Shown piece by piece: positions 7,625 through 16,263 of a DNA stretch of 64,000 nucleotides. This DNA is from Pelagibacteraceae bacterium AG-426-L23 (GTDB taxonomy: Bacteria; Pseudomonadota; Alphaproteobacteria; Pelagibacterales; Pelagibacteraceae): NCBI GenBank assembly GCA_003213115.1, contig QCNU01000001.1, forward strand, positions 310,001-374,000, given 5' to 3'. Position 1 is the stretch's first letter. Every line of letters starts with the position of its first letter. The translations under genes and the position numbers were made by a program. Under the pieces are notes generated by a model, which made no database searches, was not told where the DNA came from, and saw nothing but the letters and a program-made list of their open reading frames with translations.

Positions 7625-8044
7625 ATGCTAACAAAAAAAGTTAAAAATAGAATAATATTTTTAATAGTAGTCATATTTATTTTTATAATTTCTATTTTTT
7701 TTGTATTGAAATCTTTAAATGAAAGTATTCTTTACTTTCATACTCCAACAGAAATTAATCAAAAAAAAAATTTATCTTTTGATAAAAAGATGAGAGTTGG
7801 TGGTATGGTTAAAAAAAAATCAATATTAAGTGATTCAAAAGGTGTAAAGTTTATCATTACCGATCTTAAAAATGAAATTATTGTATCTTATTCAGGTACC
7901 GTTCCAAACTTATTTGCTGAAGGTAAAGGAGTAATAGCCGAGGGGAAACTAAAAGATAAAAAGTTTTTTATAGCTGATAAAATTTTAGCTAAACATGATG
8001 AAAATTACATGCCGCCAGAATTAAAAACAAAGTCAGGAAATTAA
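7625..8044 (+). CDS. ccmE: cytochrome c-type biogenesis heme chaperone CcmE
   Basis: A 139-aa periplasmic heme chaperone anchored by an N-terminal membrane segment (about residues 9-29). The mature OB-fold domain ends with [12 protein letters not shown], where His124 is the covalent heme ligand and Tyr128 the nearby conserved residue. MRVGGMV and GKGVIAEG are other family motifs. Length is normal. CcmE takes heme from CcmC and passes it to CcmF. The stop is immediately followed by or overlaps the ccmF ATG at 8044. Confidence 0.96.
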   Translation: MLTKKVKNRIIFLIVVIFIFIISIFFVLKSLNESILYFHTPTEINQKKNLSFDKKMRVGGMVKKKSILSDSKGVKFIITDLKNEIIVSYSGTVPNLFAEGKGVIAEGKLKDKKFFIADKILAKHDENYMPPELKTKSGN

Positions 8045-9927
8045 TGCTAAGCAACACAGGAATAACTTTAGTAATATTAACAACCCTTTTAAGTGCATTA
8101 ATTATTTATAAATCTTTTACTGAACTTCATATTGAAAATAATTTTATTAATAAAAAGATTTTTAATTTAGTAACTTTTCAAACCACATTTTCCATTCTTA
8201 GTTTTTTTGTACTAATTGCAGGATTTGTTATTTCTGATTTTTCTTTAATTAATGTTTATGAAAACTCACACACAAAAAAACCATTTTTTTACAAAGTATC
8301 CGGGGCTTGGGGTAGCCATGAGGGAAGCTTATTACTCTGGATAAATATACTGGTAATTTTTTCATTTTTATTTTTAGTTTTCACTAAGCATAATAATAAA
8401 TCTTATCTACTTTATACTTTAATCTTTCAAAATTTTTTAATTTTAGGATTTTTAATTTTTTTACTTATTAATTCAAATCCTTTTAGTAAGATTTATCCTA
8501 TTCCAATAGAGGGACTTGGTTTAAATCCAATTTTACAGGATCCAGCTTTAGCAATTCACCCTCCTTTGCTTTACATTGGATTTGTCGGATCCTCAATTTA
8601 CTTTTCAGCAGGTATCGCGTCATTAATAAGTAATTGTAGAGATAAATTTTTTGCTAAATCTATAAAACCATGGGTATTAATATCTTGGTCATTTCAAACA
8701 CTTGGGATTACAGCTGGATCTATTTGGGCTTACTACGAATTAGGATGGGGTGGATTTTGGTTTTGGGATCCAGTAGAAAACGCATCCTTAATGCCTTGGT
8801 TTGTCATTACTGCACTAATGCATTCAGTTATAGTTTTAGAAAAGAGAAATTCAATTTACTCTTGGGTAATTATCTTATGTTTATTAACTTTTACCATAAG
8901 TGTTACTGGAACTTTTCTAGTAAGATCAGGCATATTAAATTCAGTTCACACGTTTGCAAATGATCCTTCAAGAGGATTATATATTTTAATTTTTTTGTCC
9001 CTAATGATATTTTTGGCATTAGCTGCTTTTTTTCGTTACAGCAAGAAAGAGGAATACAATTTCTTGTTAAAAAGTAAAGAGACATTAATATTAGCTAATA
9101 ATTGGTTTATGTTTTTTTTTCTAACTTCAGTTATGATAGGAACTCTTTACCCTATAATTCTGGAGGTTTTAAATGATACTAAAATTTCAGTAGGTCCACC
9201 ATTTTATAGTGCAGTTATATTTCCTTTTGTGATTCCATTTTTAATATTCATGGCTATAGGACCTAAAATAAATTGGATCAAGAATAAGTATAGCAGAATT
9301 TTGTCAAACTTTTATATTTTGATTGCATCAATTTTCCTAAATTTATTAGTTTATTTCATTTTTGGCAAATACAGTATTATTTCAAATTTAATTATAATTT
9401 CTTCAATTTTTTTAATTATACATTCAATAAAAGATTTTTTTATTTTTTTTAAAAAAAAAAATGAAAGTGACATTTCGAGAATTGTATCTCATTTAGGTTT
9501 TGGAATGTTAATTCTTTTTATAGGCATTAGTCATAATTTTACAGTTGAAAATGATTTTAATTTAAAAGTTGGAGAAGAAAAAAAATTTAGTGGTTATCAA
9601 ATTAATTTTAACTCTGTTAGAATGGAAAATGAGAAGAATTATAAAAAAATAATTGGGGAGTTTAAGTTAGTTAATCTCAAAAGCAATTTAGAGGAAATTT
9701 TATATCCTGAAATAAGAATTTATGACCAACCTGAAACATTAACTTATGAGGCTTCAATAAAAACAAAACTATCCGCTGATACATATCTTACTATGAGTAA
9801 TATTTCGCGGTCAGACTATTATAATATTAAATTCCAAAACAAACCTTTTATGATTTGGATATGGATTTCAGCAATATTAATTGCAAGTGGAGGGTTTATA
9901 AGATTAATAAAAATTAAGATGCAATGA
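8044..9927 (+). CDS. ccmF: cytochrome c heme lyase subunit CcmF
   Basis: A 627-aa multi-pass membrane protein (about 14 segments). The family motifs are present: GAWGSHEGSLLLW near residue 90, LHP-type segment AIHPPLLYIG, and the WWD-like motif GWGGFWFWDPVENASLMPW. TFLVRSGILNSVHTFA follows. CcmF attaches heme to apocytochrome c with CcmH. It is slightly shorter than the roughly 650-residue relatives in the periplasmic C-terminal loop. The stop overlaps the ccmG start (ATGA). Confidence 0.97.
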   Translation: MLSNTGITLVILTTLLSALIIYKSFTELHIENNFINKKIFNLVTFQTTFSILSFFVLIAGFVISDFSLINVYENSHTKKPFFYKVSGAWGSHEGSLLLWINILVIFSFLFLVFTKHNNKSYLLYTLIFQNFLILGFLIFLLINSNPFSKIYPIPIEGLGLNPILQDPALAIHPPLLYIGFVGSSIYFSAGIASLISNCRDKFFAKSIKPWVLISWSFQTLGITAGSIWAYYELGWGGFWFWDPVENASLMPWFVITALMHSVIVLEKRNSIYSWVIILCLLTFTISVTGTFLVRSGILNSVHTFANDPSRGLYILIFLSLMIFLALAAFFRYSKKEEYNFLLKSKETLILANNWFMFFFLTSVMIGTLYPIILEVLNDTKISVGPPFYSAVIFPFVIPFLIFMAIGPKINWIKNKYSRILSNFYILIASIFLNLLVYFIFGKYSIISNLIIISSIFLIIHSIKDFFIFFKKKNESDISRIVSHLGFGMLILFIGISHNFTVENDFNLKVGEEKKFSGYQINFNSVRMENEKNYKKIIGEFKLVNLKSNLEEILYPEIRIYDQPETLTYEASIKTKLSADTYLTMSNISRSDYYNIKFQNKPFMIWIWISAILIASGGFIRLIKIKMQ

Positions 9928-10445
9928 AAAAAAACCTTTTAAAAATTATTATTTCTGTTCTAGCAATTTTTATAATAGGAACTTTTTATGTAAGTTTAAA
10001 AAAAACAGAAATTTATGACACTAAAAATTTAGTTGGTACGAATCTAGATAATTTTGAATTAAATTCTTTAAACAAAAATTTAAAAATCAATCAAGAATTA
10101 GTTAAAAAGAGTCAATATACCTTAATTAATTTTTGGGCTTCTTGGTGTGCTCCTTGTAGAGCTGAGCACAAATATTTAATAAATTTAAAAAGAAATGCAA
10201 AAAATTTAAAATTAATTGGAATTAACTTTAAAGATGAAAAAAAAAACGCAAATAAATTTCTTTCAGAATTTGGAGATCCTTATCATTATTCTGCAGCTGA
10301 CTCAGAAGGTAAAGTCTCAATAAATTTTGGAGTTTATGGAATTCCAGAAAGTATTTTAGTAAATAATGATTTAAAGATTATTAAAAAGTTTATTGGACCA
10401 CTGAATCAAGAGGAATATACAAGTATATTAAGTTTAACAAACTAG
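9924..10445 (+). CDS. ccmG: thiol:disulfide interchange protein CcmG/DsbE
   Basis: A 173-aa membrane-anchored thioredoxin-fold protein. An N-terminal membrane segment (about residues 5-23) is followed by a thioredoxin domain with the WCAPC active site at residues 74-78 (LINFWASWCAPCRAEH), and the cis-Pro region GVYGIPESILV. It reduces apocytochrome c disulfides in the periplasm during maturation. The start overlaps the ccmF stop by four bases, and eight bases separate its end from ccmH. Confidence 0.95.
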   Translation: MKKNLLKIIISVLAIFIIGTFYVSLKKTEIYDTKNLVGTNLDNFELNSLNKNLKINQELVKKSQYTLINFWASWCAPCRAEHKYLINLKRNAKNLKLIGINFKDEKKNANKFLSEFGDPYHYSAADSEGKVSINFGVYGIPESILVNNDLKIIKKFIGPLNQEEYTSILSLTN

Positions 10446-10453
10446 TTAGTTTT

Positions 10454-10828
10454 ATGAAAAAAATAATCTTTATAATAATCTTTTCTTTAAATTTTTTTAA
10501 TTTAAATTCTGATGAAAAAACCAAACTTCATTTTGAAATTTATAAAAATATTCGCTGCTTAGTGTGTCAAGGCCAGTCAATAGCTGACTCGAATTCTGAA
10601 TTTGCTCAAACCGTGAAGTTAGTGGTGAAAGATAAAATAAATGAGGGTAAATCTGAAAAAGAAATTTATGAATTTTTAATAAGTAAGTATGGAGAGTGGA
10701 TAGTCTATAAGCCGCAGTTTAATAAAAATAATTTTTTATTGTGGTTTTTCCCTTATTTAGCTTTAATTTTTGGCGCAATAATTATTTATGCTTTAATAAA
10801 AAAAAAAGAGAATAATAAGGTTAATTGA
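10454..10828 (+). CDS. ccmH: cytochrome c-type biogenesis protein CcmH (CcmL-type)
   Basis: A 124-aa protein with an N-terminal signal sequence (residues 1-19), the redox motif RCLVCQGQSIADS (C35 and C38), and a C-terminal membrane anchor at about residues 94-112. This is the short CcmH/Ccl2 form, without the TPR domain (CcmI part). It works with CcmG and CcmF to deliver reduced apocytochrome. It ends the ccm operon; no ccmI follows, so that function must be elsewhere or absent. Confidence 0.94.
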   Translation: MKKIIFIIIFSLNFFNLNSDEKTKLHFEIYKNIRCLVCQGQSIADSNSEFAQTVKLVVKDKINEGKSEKEIYEFLISKYGEWIVYKPQFNKNNFLLWFFPYLALIFGAIIIYALIKKKENNKVN

Positions 10829-10867
10829 AGGTATACTTTTTAAAAATATGGTAGTATTTTTCTATAA

Positions 10868-11371
10868 ATGAAAAAAAATTTTTTTATAATTTTAGTCAGT
10901 ATATTGTTTTTAAATTCCAATTTGTCAGCTCAGGAGAGTAACAAGGATATATCTTTTTATATAGGTACTTTTGATACCAAAGACGAAGTTGGTGATGATA
11001 AAACAAATTTATTTGGTATTGAACACAAAAATCCAAACCTATTTAGAGATACGTTTTTAGGTAAAATTTCCCCGATTACCGGTGGATTTATATCTGGAAA
11101 GGGTTCTGCCTATTTATATACTGGTGTAGAGGCACAATATGATTTAGGACCTCTAAAAATTTTACCTAGTTTCACTCCAGGTTATTATCAAAAAGGAGAT
11201 GGAAAAGATTTAGGTGATGTTATTGAATTTAAAAGTGAAGTAAAAATAGGTTTCGATATATTTGAAAATTCTAAGATAGGTTATAGCTACAGCCATATTT
11301 CTAATAATGACTGGGGAGAAACTAACCCAGGTGCTGACAATCAACAATTTACATTCTCAAAAAAATTTTAG
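10868..11371 (+). CDS. PagL-like / acyloxyacyl hydrolase family outer-membrane protein
   Basis: A 167-aa protein with a signal peptide (cleavage near LSA-Q, residue 21) and alternating strand-like segments ending in Phe, the C-terminal signature of outer-membrane beta-barrels. SYSHISNNDWGETNPGADN (about residues 140-158) resembles the PagL active-site region HxSNxxxGxxNPG, with His143 and Ser145. PagL removes a 3-O-acyl chain from lipid A. The third catalytic residue is not clear, so activity is not assured. It sits 40 bases after ccmH and just 5 bases before the first lldD-type gene. Confidence 0.75.
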   Translation: MKKNFFIILVSILFLNSNLSAQESNKDISFYIGTFDTKDEVGDDKTNLFGIEHKNPNLFRDTFLGKISPITGGFISGKGSAYLYTGVEAQYDLGPLKILPSFTPGYYQKGDGKDLGDVIEFKSEVKIGFDIFENSKIGYSYSHISNNDWGETNPGADNQQFTFSKKF

Positions 11372-11376
11372 AGATC

Positions 11377-12528
11377 ATGAATTTAAAAGATTGTCATAAC
11401 TTTTATGATTTTAAAAAACTAGCTAAAAAGAAGCTACCTTCTCCAATATTTCATTATATCGACGGTGCTGCAGATGATGAAATTACTTACTCTAGAAACA
11501 CGAGTGCTTTTGATGATGTTGATTTAGTTCCAAACGTCTTAAGAGGAGTCGAGAATATTGATTTATCAACTACAATTTTTGGAAAAAAACTAGACTTACC
11601 TTTTTATCTCGCTCCAACTGCATTACAACGACTTTTTCATTACGACGGTGAACGAGCGGTTGGAAAAGCTGCTCAGAAATTTAATACTATGTTTGGTGTT
11701 TCTGCTTTGGCAACTGTGAGCGTAGAAGAAATATCTTCTATGATTGATACTCCAAAAATGTTTCAATTTTATTTCCATAAAGATAGAGGTTTAAATTCTT
11801 CGTGTTTAGAAAGGGCTAAAGCAGCAAAATTTGACGTTATGGCTTTGACAGTAGATACAATAACTGGTGGAAATCGGGAAAGAGATTTAAGAACTGGTTT
11901 TACATCTCCTCCTAAATTAACTCTATCAAGTCTATTTAGTTTTGCTACTAAACCAATGTGGGGAATAAATTACCTTACAAAAGGTAAGTTTGAACTGCCA
12001 CATATTCAAGATCATTTGGAAGCTGGGACTAACACTAATACTTCAATTGGAAACTATTTTTCTACAATGTTAGACCAATCTATGAATTGGAAAGATGCTG
12101 AAAAACTTTGTGCTCAATGGGGCGGTCACTTTGCGTTAAAAGGAGTGATGAGTGTTGAGGATGCAAAAAGAGCAGTTGATATCGGATGCACAGGCATAAT
12201 GGTTTCAAATCACGGTGGTAGACAATTAGATGGATCAAGATCTCCATTTGATCAACTTGCTGAAATTGTAGACGCAGTAGGAGATAAATTAGATGTAATT
12301 TGTGAAGGAGGAATTCATAGAGGTACTCATATGCTTAAGGCATTATCGTTAGGGGCTAAAGCTTGTTCAGGAGGTAGATTGTATTTATATGCTTTAGCAG
12401 CAGCTGGTCAAGCAGGCGTTGAAAGAGCTTTAGGTCAATATAAATCAGAATTAGAGAGAGATATGAAGCTGATGGGTTGTAAAACTATAAAAGATTTAAG
12501 TAGAAAAAATTTAAGATTCAGACGTTAA
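11377..12528 (+). CDS. FMN-dependent 2-hydroxyacid dehydrogenase/oxidase, LldD family, copy 1
   Basis: A 383-aa TIM-barrel flavoenzyme related to L-lactate dehydrogenase and glycolate oxidase. Family active-site residues can be placed: Tyr27, Tyr132 (MFQFY), Lys255 (LKGVM), His279 and Arg282 (SNHGGRQLDGS). The FMN-phosphate region differs from the norm: E310-GG replaces D-GG and His314 stands where the first Arg of the usual RRGT lies. It would oxidise an L-2-hydroxyacid to a 2-oxoacid. Its last base overlaps the next copy (TAATG). Lactate as substrate is only one possibility. Confidence 0.9.
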   Translation: MNLKDCHNFYDFKKLAKKKLPSPIFHYIDGAADDEITYSRNTSAFDDVDLVPNVLRGVENIDLSTTIFGKKLDLPFYLAPTALQRLFHYDGERAVGKAAQKFNTMFGVSALATVSVEEISSMIDTPKMFQFYFHKDRGLNSSCLERAKAAKFDVMALTVDTITGGNRERDLRTGFTSPPKLTLSSLFSFATKPMWGINYLTKGKFELPHIQDHLEAGTNTNTSIGNYFSTMLDQSMNWKDAEKLCAQWGGHFALKGVMSVEDAKRAVDIGCTGIMVSNHGGRQLDGSRSPFDQLAEIVDAVGDKLDVICEGGIHRGTHMLKALSLGAKACSGGRLYLYALAAAGQAGVERALGQYKSELERDMKLMGCKTIKDLSRKNLRFRR

Positions 12529-13676
12529 TGAATTTAAATGATTGCTATAACTATAACGACTTCAGAAAATTAGCAAAAAAAAATCTTCCTGCACCAATTT
12601 TTCATTACATAGATGGTGGTTCAGATGATGAAACTACACTTAAAAGAAATACAGATTCATTTTTAAAATGTGATTTAGTACCTAATATTCTAGCTAATGT
12701 TGGCGAGCCTGATCTATCAACAAATGTTTTTGGAAAAAAAATTGATATGCCAATATTTTTATCTCCAGTAGCAATGCAAAGACTTTTTCATCATGAGGGA
12801 GACAAAGCAAGCGCTAGAGCTGCAGCAAAATTTGGTACCTTTTATAGCATGTCTACTATGGCGACTTCTTCTATAGAGGAAATATCTAATATATCAGGTG
12901 GACCAAAAATGTTTCAAATATATATACACAAGATAAAAGGTTTGACCGATAACTTAATTGATAGATGTAAAAGCTCTGGCTTTAATGCAATGTGTTTAAC
13001 TGTAGACACTATAACAGCTGGGAACCGCGAAAGAGATCATCGATGGGGATTTACAACACCGCCAAAATTAACACTTAAAAGCATTTTAAGTTTTATGAAG
13101 CGTCCCAAATGGACATTTAATTATTTAAGTCACGAAAAATTTCAATTAGCTAATGTGGTTCATTTTACAAAAAAAGGGTCAAGTATAGCTAAGGGTGTTA
13201 TGGAATATATTAATGAACAATATGATCCAGCGATGAATTGGAAAGATGCAGAATATTGTATAAAAAGATGGGGAGGTCCTTTTGCAATTAAAGGAGTTAT
13301 GTCAGTTGAAGACGCTAAGAGAGCCGCAGATATTGGAGCTTCAGCAATATTACTTTCAAATCACGGAGGAAGACAACTTGATGGATCAAGAGCACCTTTT
13401 GATCAACTTCCTGCCATTGTCGATGCTGTGGCTGGCAAATTAGAAATTATTTTAGATGGGGGAGTTAGAAGAGGAACCCACGTTTTAAAAGCTCTTTCGT
13501 TGGGCGCAACGGCATGCAGTTTTGGTAAAGGATTTCTATTTGCTTTAGGAGCCGGCGGACAAAAAGGGGTTGAAGCTATCTTGCAAAGAATGCATGATGA
13601 GATAAAACGGGATATGATACTATTGGGCTGTAAGTCAATTAAGGAATTAAACAAAACAAAAATAGCGTATAGATAA
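12528..13676 (+). CDS. FMN-dependent 2-hydroxyacid dehydrogenase/oxidase, LldD family, copy 2
   Basis: A 382-aa paralog that aligns with the preceding gene without gaps over its first 330 residues or so. Tyr27, Tyr132, Lys255, His279 and Arg282 are at the same numbers. Here the FMN loop is canonical (D310-GGVRRGT), but the following segment is SFGKG, with Lys334 in place of the Arg found in copy 1. The pair probably arose by tandem duplication and then diverged, suggesting different substrates or a hetero-oligomer. It is translationally coupled to copy 1. Confidence 0.9.
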   Translation: MNLNDCYNYNDFRKLAKKNLPAPIFHYIDGGSDDETTLKRNTDSFLKCDLVPNILANVGEPDLSTNVFGKKIDMPIFLSPVAMQRLFHHEGDKASARAAAKFGTFYSMSTMATSSIEEISNISGGPKMFQIYIHKIKGLTDNLIDRCKSSGFNAMCLTVDTITAGNRERDHRWGFTTPPKLTLKSILSFMKRPKWTFNYLSHEKFQLANVVHFTKKGSSIAKGVMEYINEQYDPAMNWKDAEYCIKRWGGPFAIKGVMSVEDAKRAADIGASAILLSNHGGRQLDGSRAPFDQLPAIVDAVAGKLEIILDGGVRRGTHVLKALSLGATACSFGKGFLFALGAGGQKGVEAILQRMHDEIKRDMILLGCKSIKELNKTKIAYR

Positions 13677-13678
13677 TT

Positions 13679-14845
13679 ATGAAACTTGCAAAAAATTTAA
13701 ATAGACTTGGTACAGAGACGGCTTTCAGTGTTTTAGCGGAAGCAAAAAAACTTGAAGCTCAGGGTAAAAAAATGATTCATTTAGGATTAGGCCAACCTGA
13801 CTTTAAAACACCTAAACATATTGTAGAGGCAGCCAAGAAAGCATTAGATGATGGACATCATGGGTATGTTTTATCAAATGGAATTTTGGAATGCAGACAA
13901 GCAGTAACAAGAAAAATTAAAAAACTTTACAATCAAGATATTGATCCGGAGAGAATAATAATAATGCCAGGAGGCAAACCCACGATGCATTACGCTATAC
14001 AATGTTTCGGTGAACCGGGTGCTGAAATAATTCATCCTACTCCAGCATTTCCAATTTATGAATCTATGATTAATTATACTGGCTCCACTCCTGTTCCGTA
14101 TGATCTTACAGAAGATAAAGATTTAAAGTTTAATCCTGAAAAGATTTTATCCTTAATTACAAGCAAAACTAGACTGTTAATTTTGATTAATCCAAACAAT
14201 CCAACAGGAAGTTTTGTTGAAAAACCTGCAATAGATATTTTAGCTGAAGGTTTAAAAAAACATCCTCATGTAACAATTTTGAGTGACGAAATTTATAGTA
14301 GACAAATTTTTGATAACAAAGAGATGCCAACTTTTTTCAATTATCCAGAATTAAGAGAAAGACTAATTGTTCTTGAAGGCTGGAGTAAAGCTTATTCTAT
14401 GACGGGATGGAGACTAGGGTGGAGTTTCTGGCCTAAGCATTTAATTCAGCATGTAAATAAGCTTTTAATTAATAGTGTTTCTTGTGTAAATGCTGCCGCA
14501 CAATTTGCAGGGATTGCAGCGTTGGATGGCCCAGATGACTCAATCAATGCTATGATGGAAAAATTCACACAACGAAGAAAATTAATTCATGAGGGGCTTA
14601 ATAATCTTCCCGGTGTCGAATGTAGTTTGCCAGGAGGAGCTTTTTATGCGTTTCCGAAAGTAATTGGCACAGGAATGAACGGCTCCGAATTTGCAAAAAA
14701 ATGTATGCATGAAGCAGGCGTTGCTATAGTTCCTGGTACAGCATTTGGCTCTACTTGTACGGATTATGTTAGGTTTAGCTTTGCTGCATCTCGAGATAAT
14801 ATTTCCCAGGCCTTAGAAAATATTAAAAAAATGTTAGCTAAATAA
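13679..14845 (+). CDS. PLP-dependent class I/II aminotransferase
   Basis: A 388-aa fold-type I aminotransferase of the aspartate-aminotransferase Igamma/AspC-like group. The PLP lysine is K237 in WSKAYSMTGWRLGW. NPNNPTG (residues 171-177, with N174) and SDEIYSR (D203, Y206) contact the cofactor, and the C-terminal substrate Arg is in DYVRFSFA. It starts two bases after the second LldD-type gene. Context suggests it aminates the 2-oxoacid made by those enzymes or supplies one by transamination; the amino acid is unknown. Confidence 0.93.
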   Translation: MKLAKNLNRLGTETAFSVLAEAKKLEAQGKKMIHLGLGQPDFKTPKHIVEAAKKALDDGHHGYVLSNGILECRQAVTRKIKKLYNQDIDPERIIIMPGGKPTMHYAIQCFGEPGAEIIHPTPAFPIYESMINYTGSTPVPYDLTEDKDLKFNPEKILSLITSKTRLLILINPNNPTGSFVEKPAIDILAEGLKKHPHVTILSDEIYSRQIFDNKEMPTFFNYPELRERLIVLEGWSKAYSMTGWRLGWSFWPKHLIQHVNKLLINSVSCVNAAAQFAGIAALDGPDDSINAMMEKFTQRRKLIHEGLNNLPGVECSLPGGAFYAFPKVIGTGMNGSEFAKKCMHEAGVAIVPGTAFGSTCTDYVRFSFAASRDNISQALENIKKMLAK

Positions 14846-14881
14846 CTGTATTTTTTCTAAATTTTAACTAAAATCAGATTA

Positions 14882-16255
14882 ATGAAAGAACAAGTTCAAT
14901 CTGAACTAAAGAAAATTTTTAATGGTAGATTTTCTACATCTGTATCTACTAGAACAAATTATGCTAGAGGAGAGGATACCTACGACCCAGTATTGTCAGA
15001 GGCTGTAGTCTTTCCAGAAACCAATGCAGAAGTTTCAAAAATTTTAAAGCTTTGTAATGAACATAGAGTACCCGTTGTCCCCTTTGGAACAGGAACTTCA
15101 TTAGAGGGGAATGTTGTGGGAAATGAAAATGGAATAACAATCTCTCTAGAAAAAATGAACAAAATTTTAAGTGTAAATGTGGAAGACTTTGATTGTAGAG
15201 TTCAGGCTTGTGTAACTAAAGAACAATTAAATGATTATTTAAGGGAAGATGGAGTTTTCTTTCCGATTGATCCAGGAGCAAACGCTGCTATTGGAGGAAT
15301 GGCTTCAACCTCAGCATCAGGAACAATGGCCGTCAAATATGGAACCATGAAGACTGTGATCACAGGTCTAACAGTAGTTCTTCCTAATGGCGATATTATA
15401 AATACTGGCAGCAGAACAAAAAAGACCTCTGCAGGTTATAACTTAACAAATCTATTTATAGGTTCGGAGGGAACTCTTGGAATAATTACAGAAATACAAT
15501 TAAGATTATCCCCAATTCCTGAAAGCATTATGAGTGCTGTTTGTCATTTTCAAAGTTTGGAAGATGCAGTTCAGACGGCACAACAGATAATTCAATACGG
15601 TGTACCGATCGCAAGAATCGAAATGTTAAATAAAGACCAAATGGATATTAGCATTAATTATTCGAAATTAAAGGATCTCAAAGTTCTACCAACTTTATTT
15701 TTTGAATTTCATGGATCAGAGTCATCCAACAAAGAGAATATTAAAGTTGTAGAAGAAATTTCTAATGATAATAACGGAAGCTCTTTTAAATGGGCAAAAG
15801 ATTTAGAGGAAAGAAATAAACTATGGCAAGCCCGTTGGGATGTTTATTATTCTGTGAAAGCATTGATAAAAAATGGAAGAGTTTATTCTACTGATGTATG
15901 TCTTCCAATTTCAAAAATAACTGAATGTGTAAATTTTGCGGAAGAGCAGACAAAAAAATTTGGACTAAGAGCCCCAATGGTAGGACATCTAGGTGATGGA
16001 AATTTTCATGTAGTTTTACCTTACGATCCTCAAAAAAAAGAAACATATAAAAAGATAAGAGAATTTAGTGATTTACTCATTAAAAAAACTTTAGAGCTTA
16101 ATGGAACAATTACTGGTGAGCATGGTATAGGACTTCATAAAAAAGAATATCTTCTAAAGGAGCATGCAGACAACATTCCAGTGATGAAATCTATAAAAAG
16201 AACTCTAGATCCCAATAACATTATGAATCCCGGTAAGATTTTTGATTTAAATTAA
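14882..16255 (+). CDS. FAD-linked 2-hydroxyacid dehydrogenase, GlcD/D-lactate dehydrogenase type
   Basis: A 457-aa two-domain flavoprotein. The N-terminal FAD-binding domain (PCMH type) has VVPFGTGTSLEGNVVG, PGANAAIGGMASTSASGTMAVKYG and FIGSEGTLGIITE. The C-terminal FAD-linked oxidase domain has VGHLGDGNFHVVLPYD, with metal-type histidines, and GTITGEHGIGLHKK. Family members oxidise D-2-hydroxyacids such as D-lactate, glycolate or 2-hydroxyglutarate. GlcE and GlcF are not adjacent, so a one-subunit D-lactate dehydrogenase-like enzyme is more likely than glycolate oxidase. Confidence 0.92.
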   Translation: MKEQVQSELKKIFNGRFSTSVSTRTNYARGEDTYDPVLSEAVVFPETNAEVSKILKLCNEHRVPVVPFGTGTSLEGNVVGNENGITISLEKMNKILSVNVEDFDCRVQACVTKEQLNDYLREDGVFFPIDPGANAAIGGMASTSASGTMAVKYGTMKTVITGLTVVLPNGDIINTGSRTKKTSAGYNLTNLFIGSEGTLGIITEIQLRLSPIPESIMSAVCHFQSLEDAVQTAQQIIQYGVPIARIEMLNKDQMDISINYSKLKDLKVLPTLFFEFHGSESSNKENIKVVEEISNDNNGSSFKWAKDLEERNKLWQARWDVYYSVKALIKNGRVYSTDVCLPISKITECVNFAEEQTKKFGLRAPMVGHLGDGNFHVVLPYDPQKKETYKKIREFSDLLIKKTLELNGTITGEHGIGLHKKEYLLKEHADNIPVMKSIKRTLDPNNIMNPGKIFDLN

Positions 16256-16263
16256 TTATCCAA

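Noticed and set aside
8670-8963. 97-aa frame inside ccmF
   Set aside because: Alternative frame of a well-conserved ccmF region. No ribosome site.
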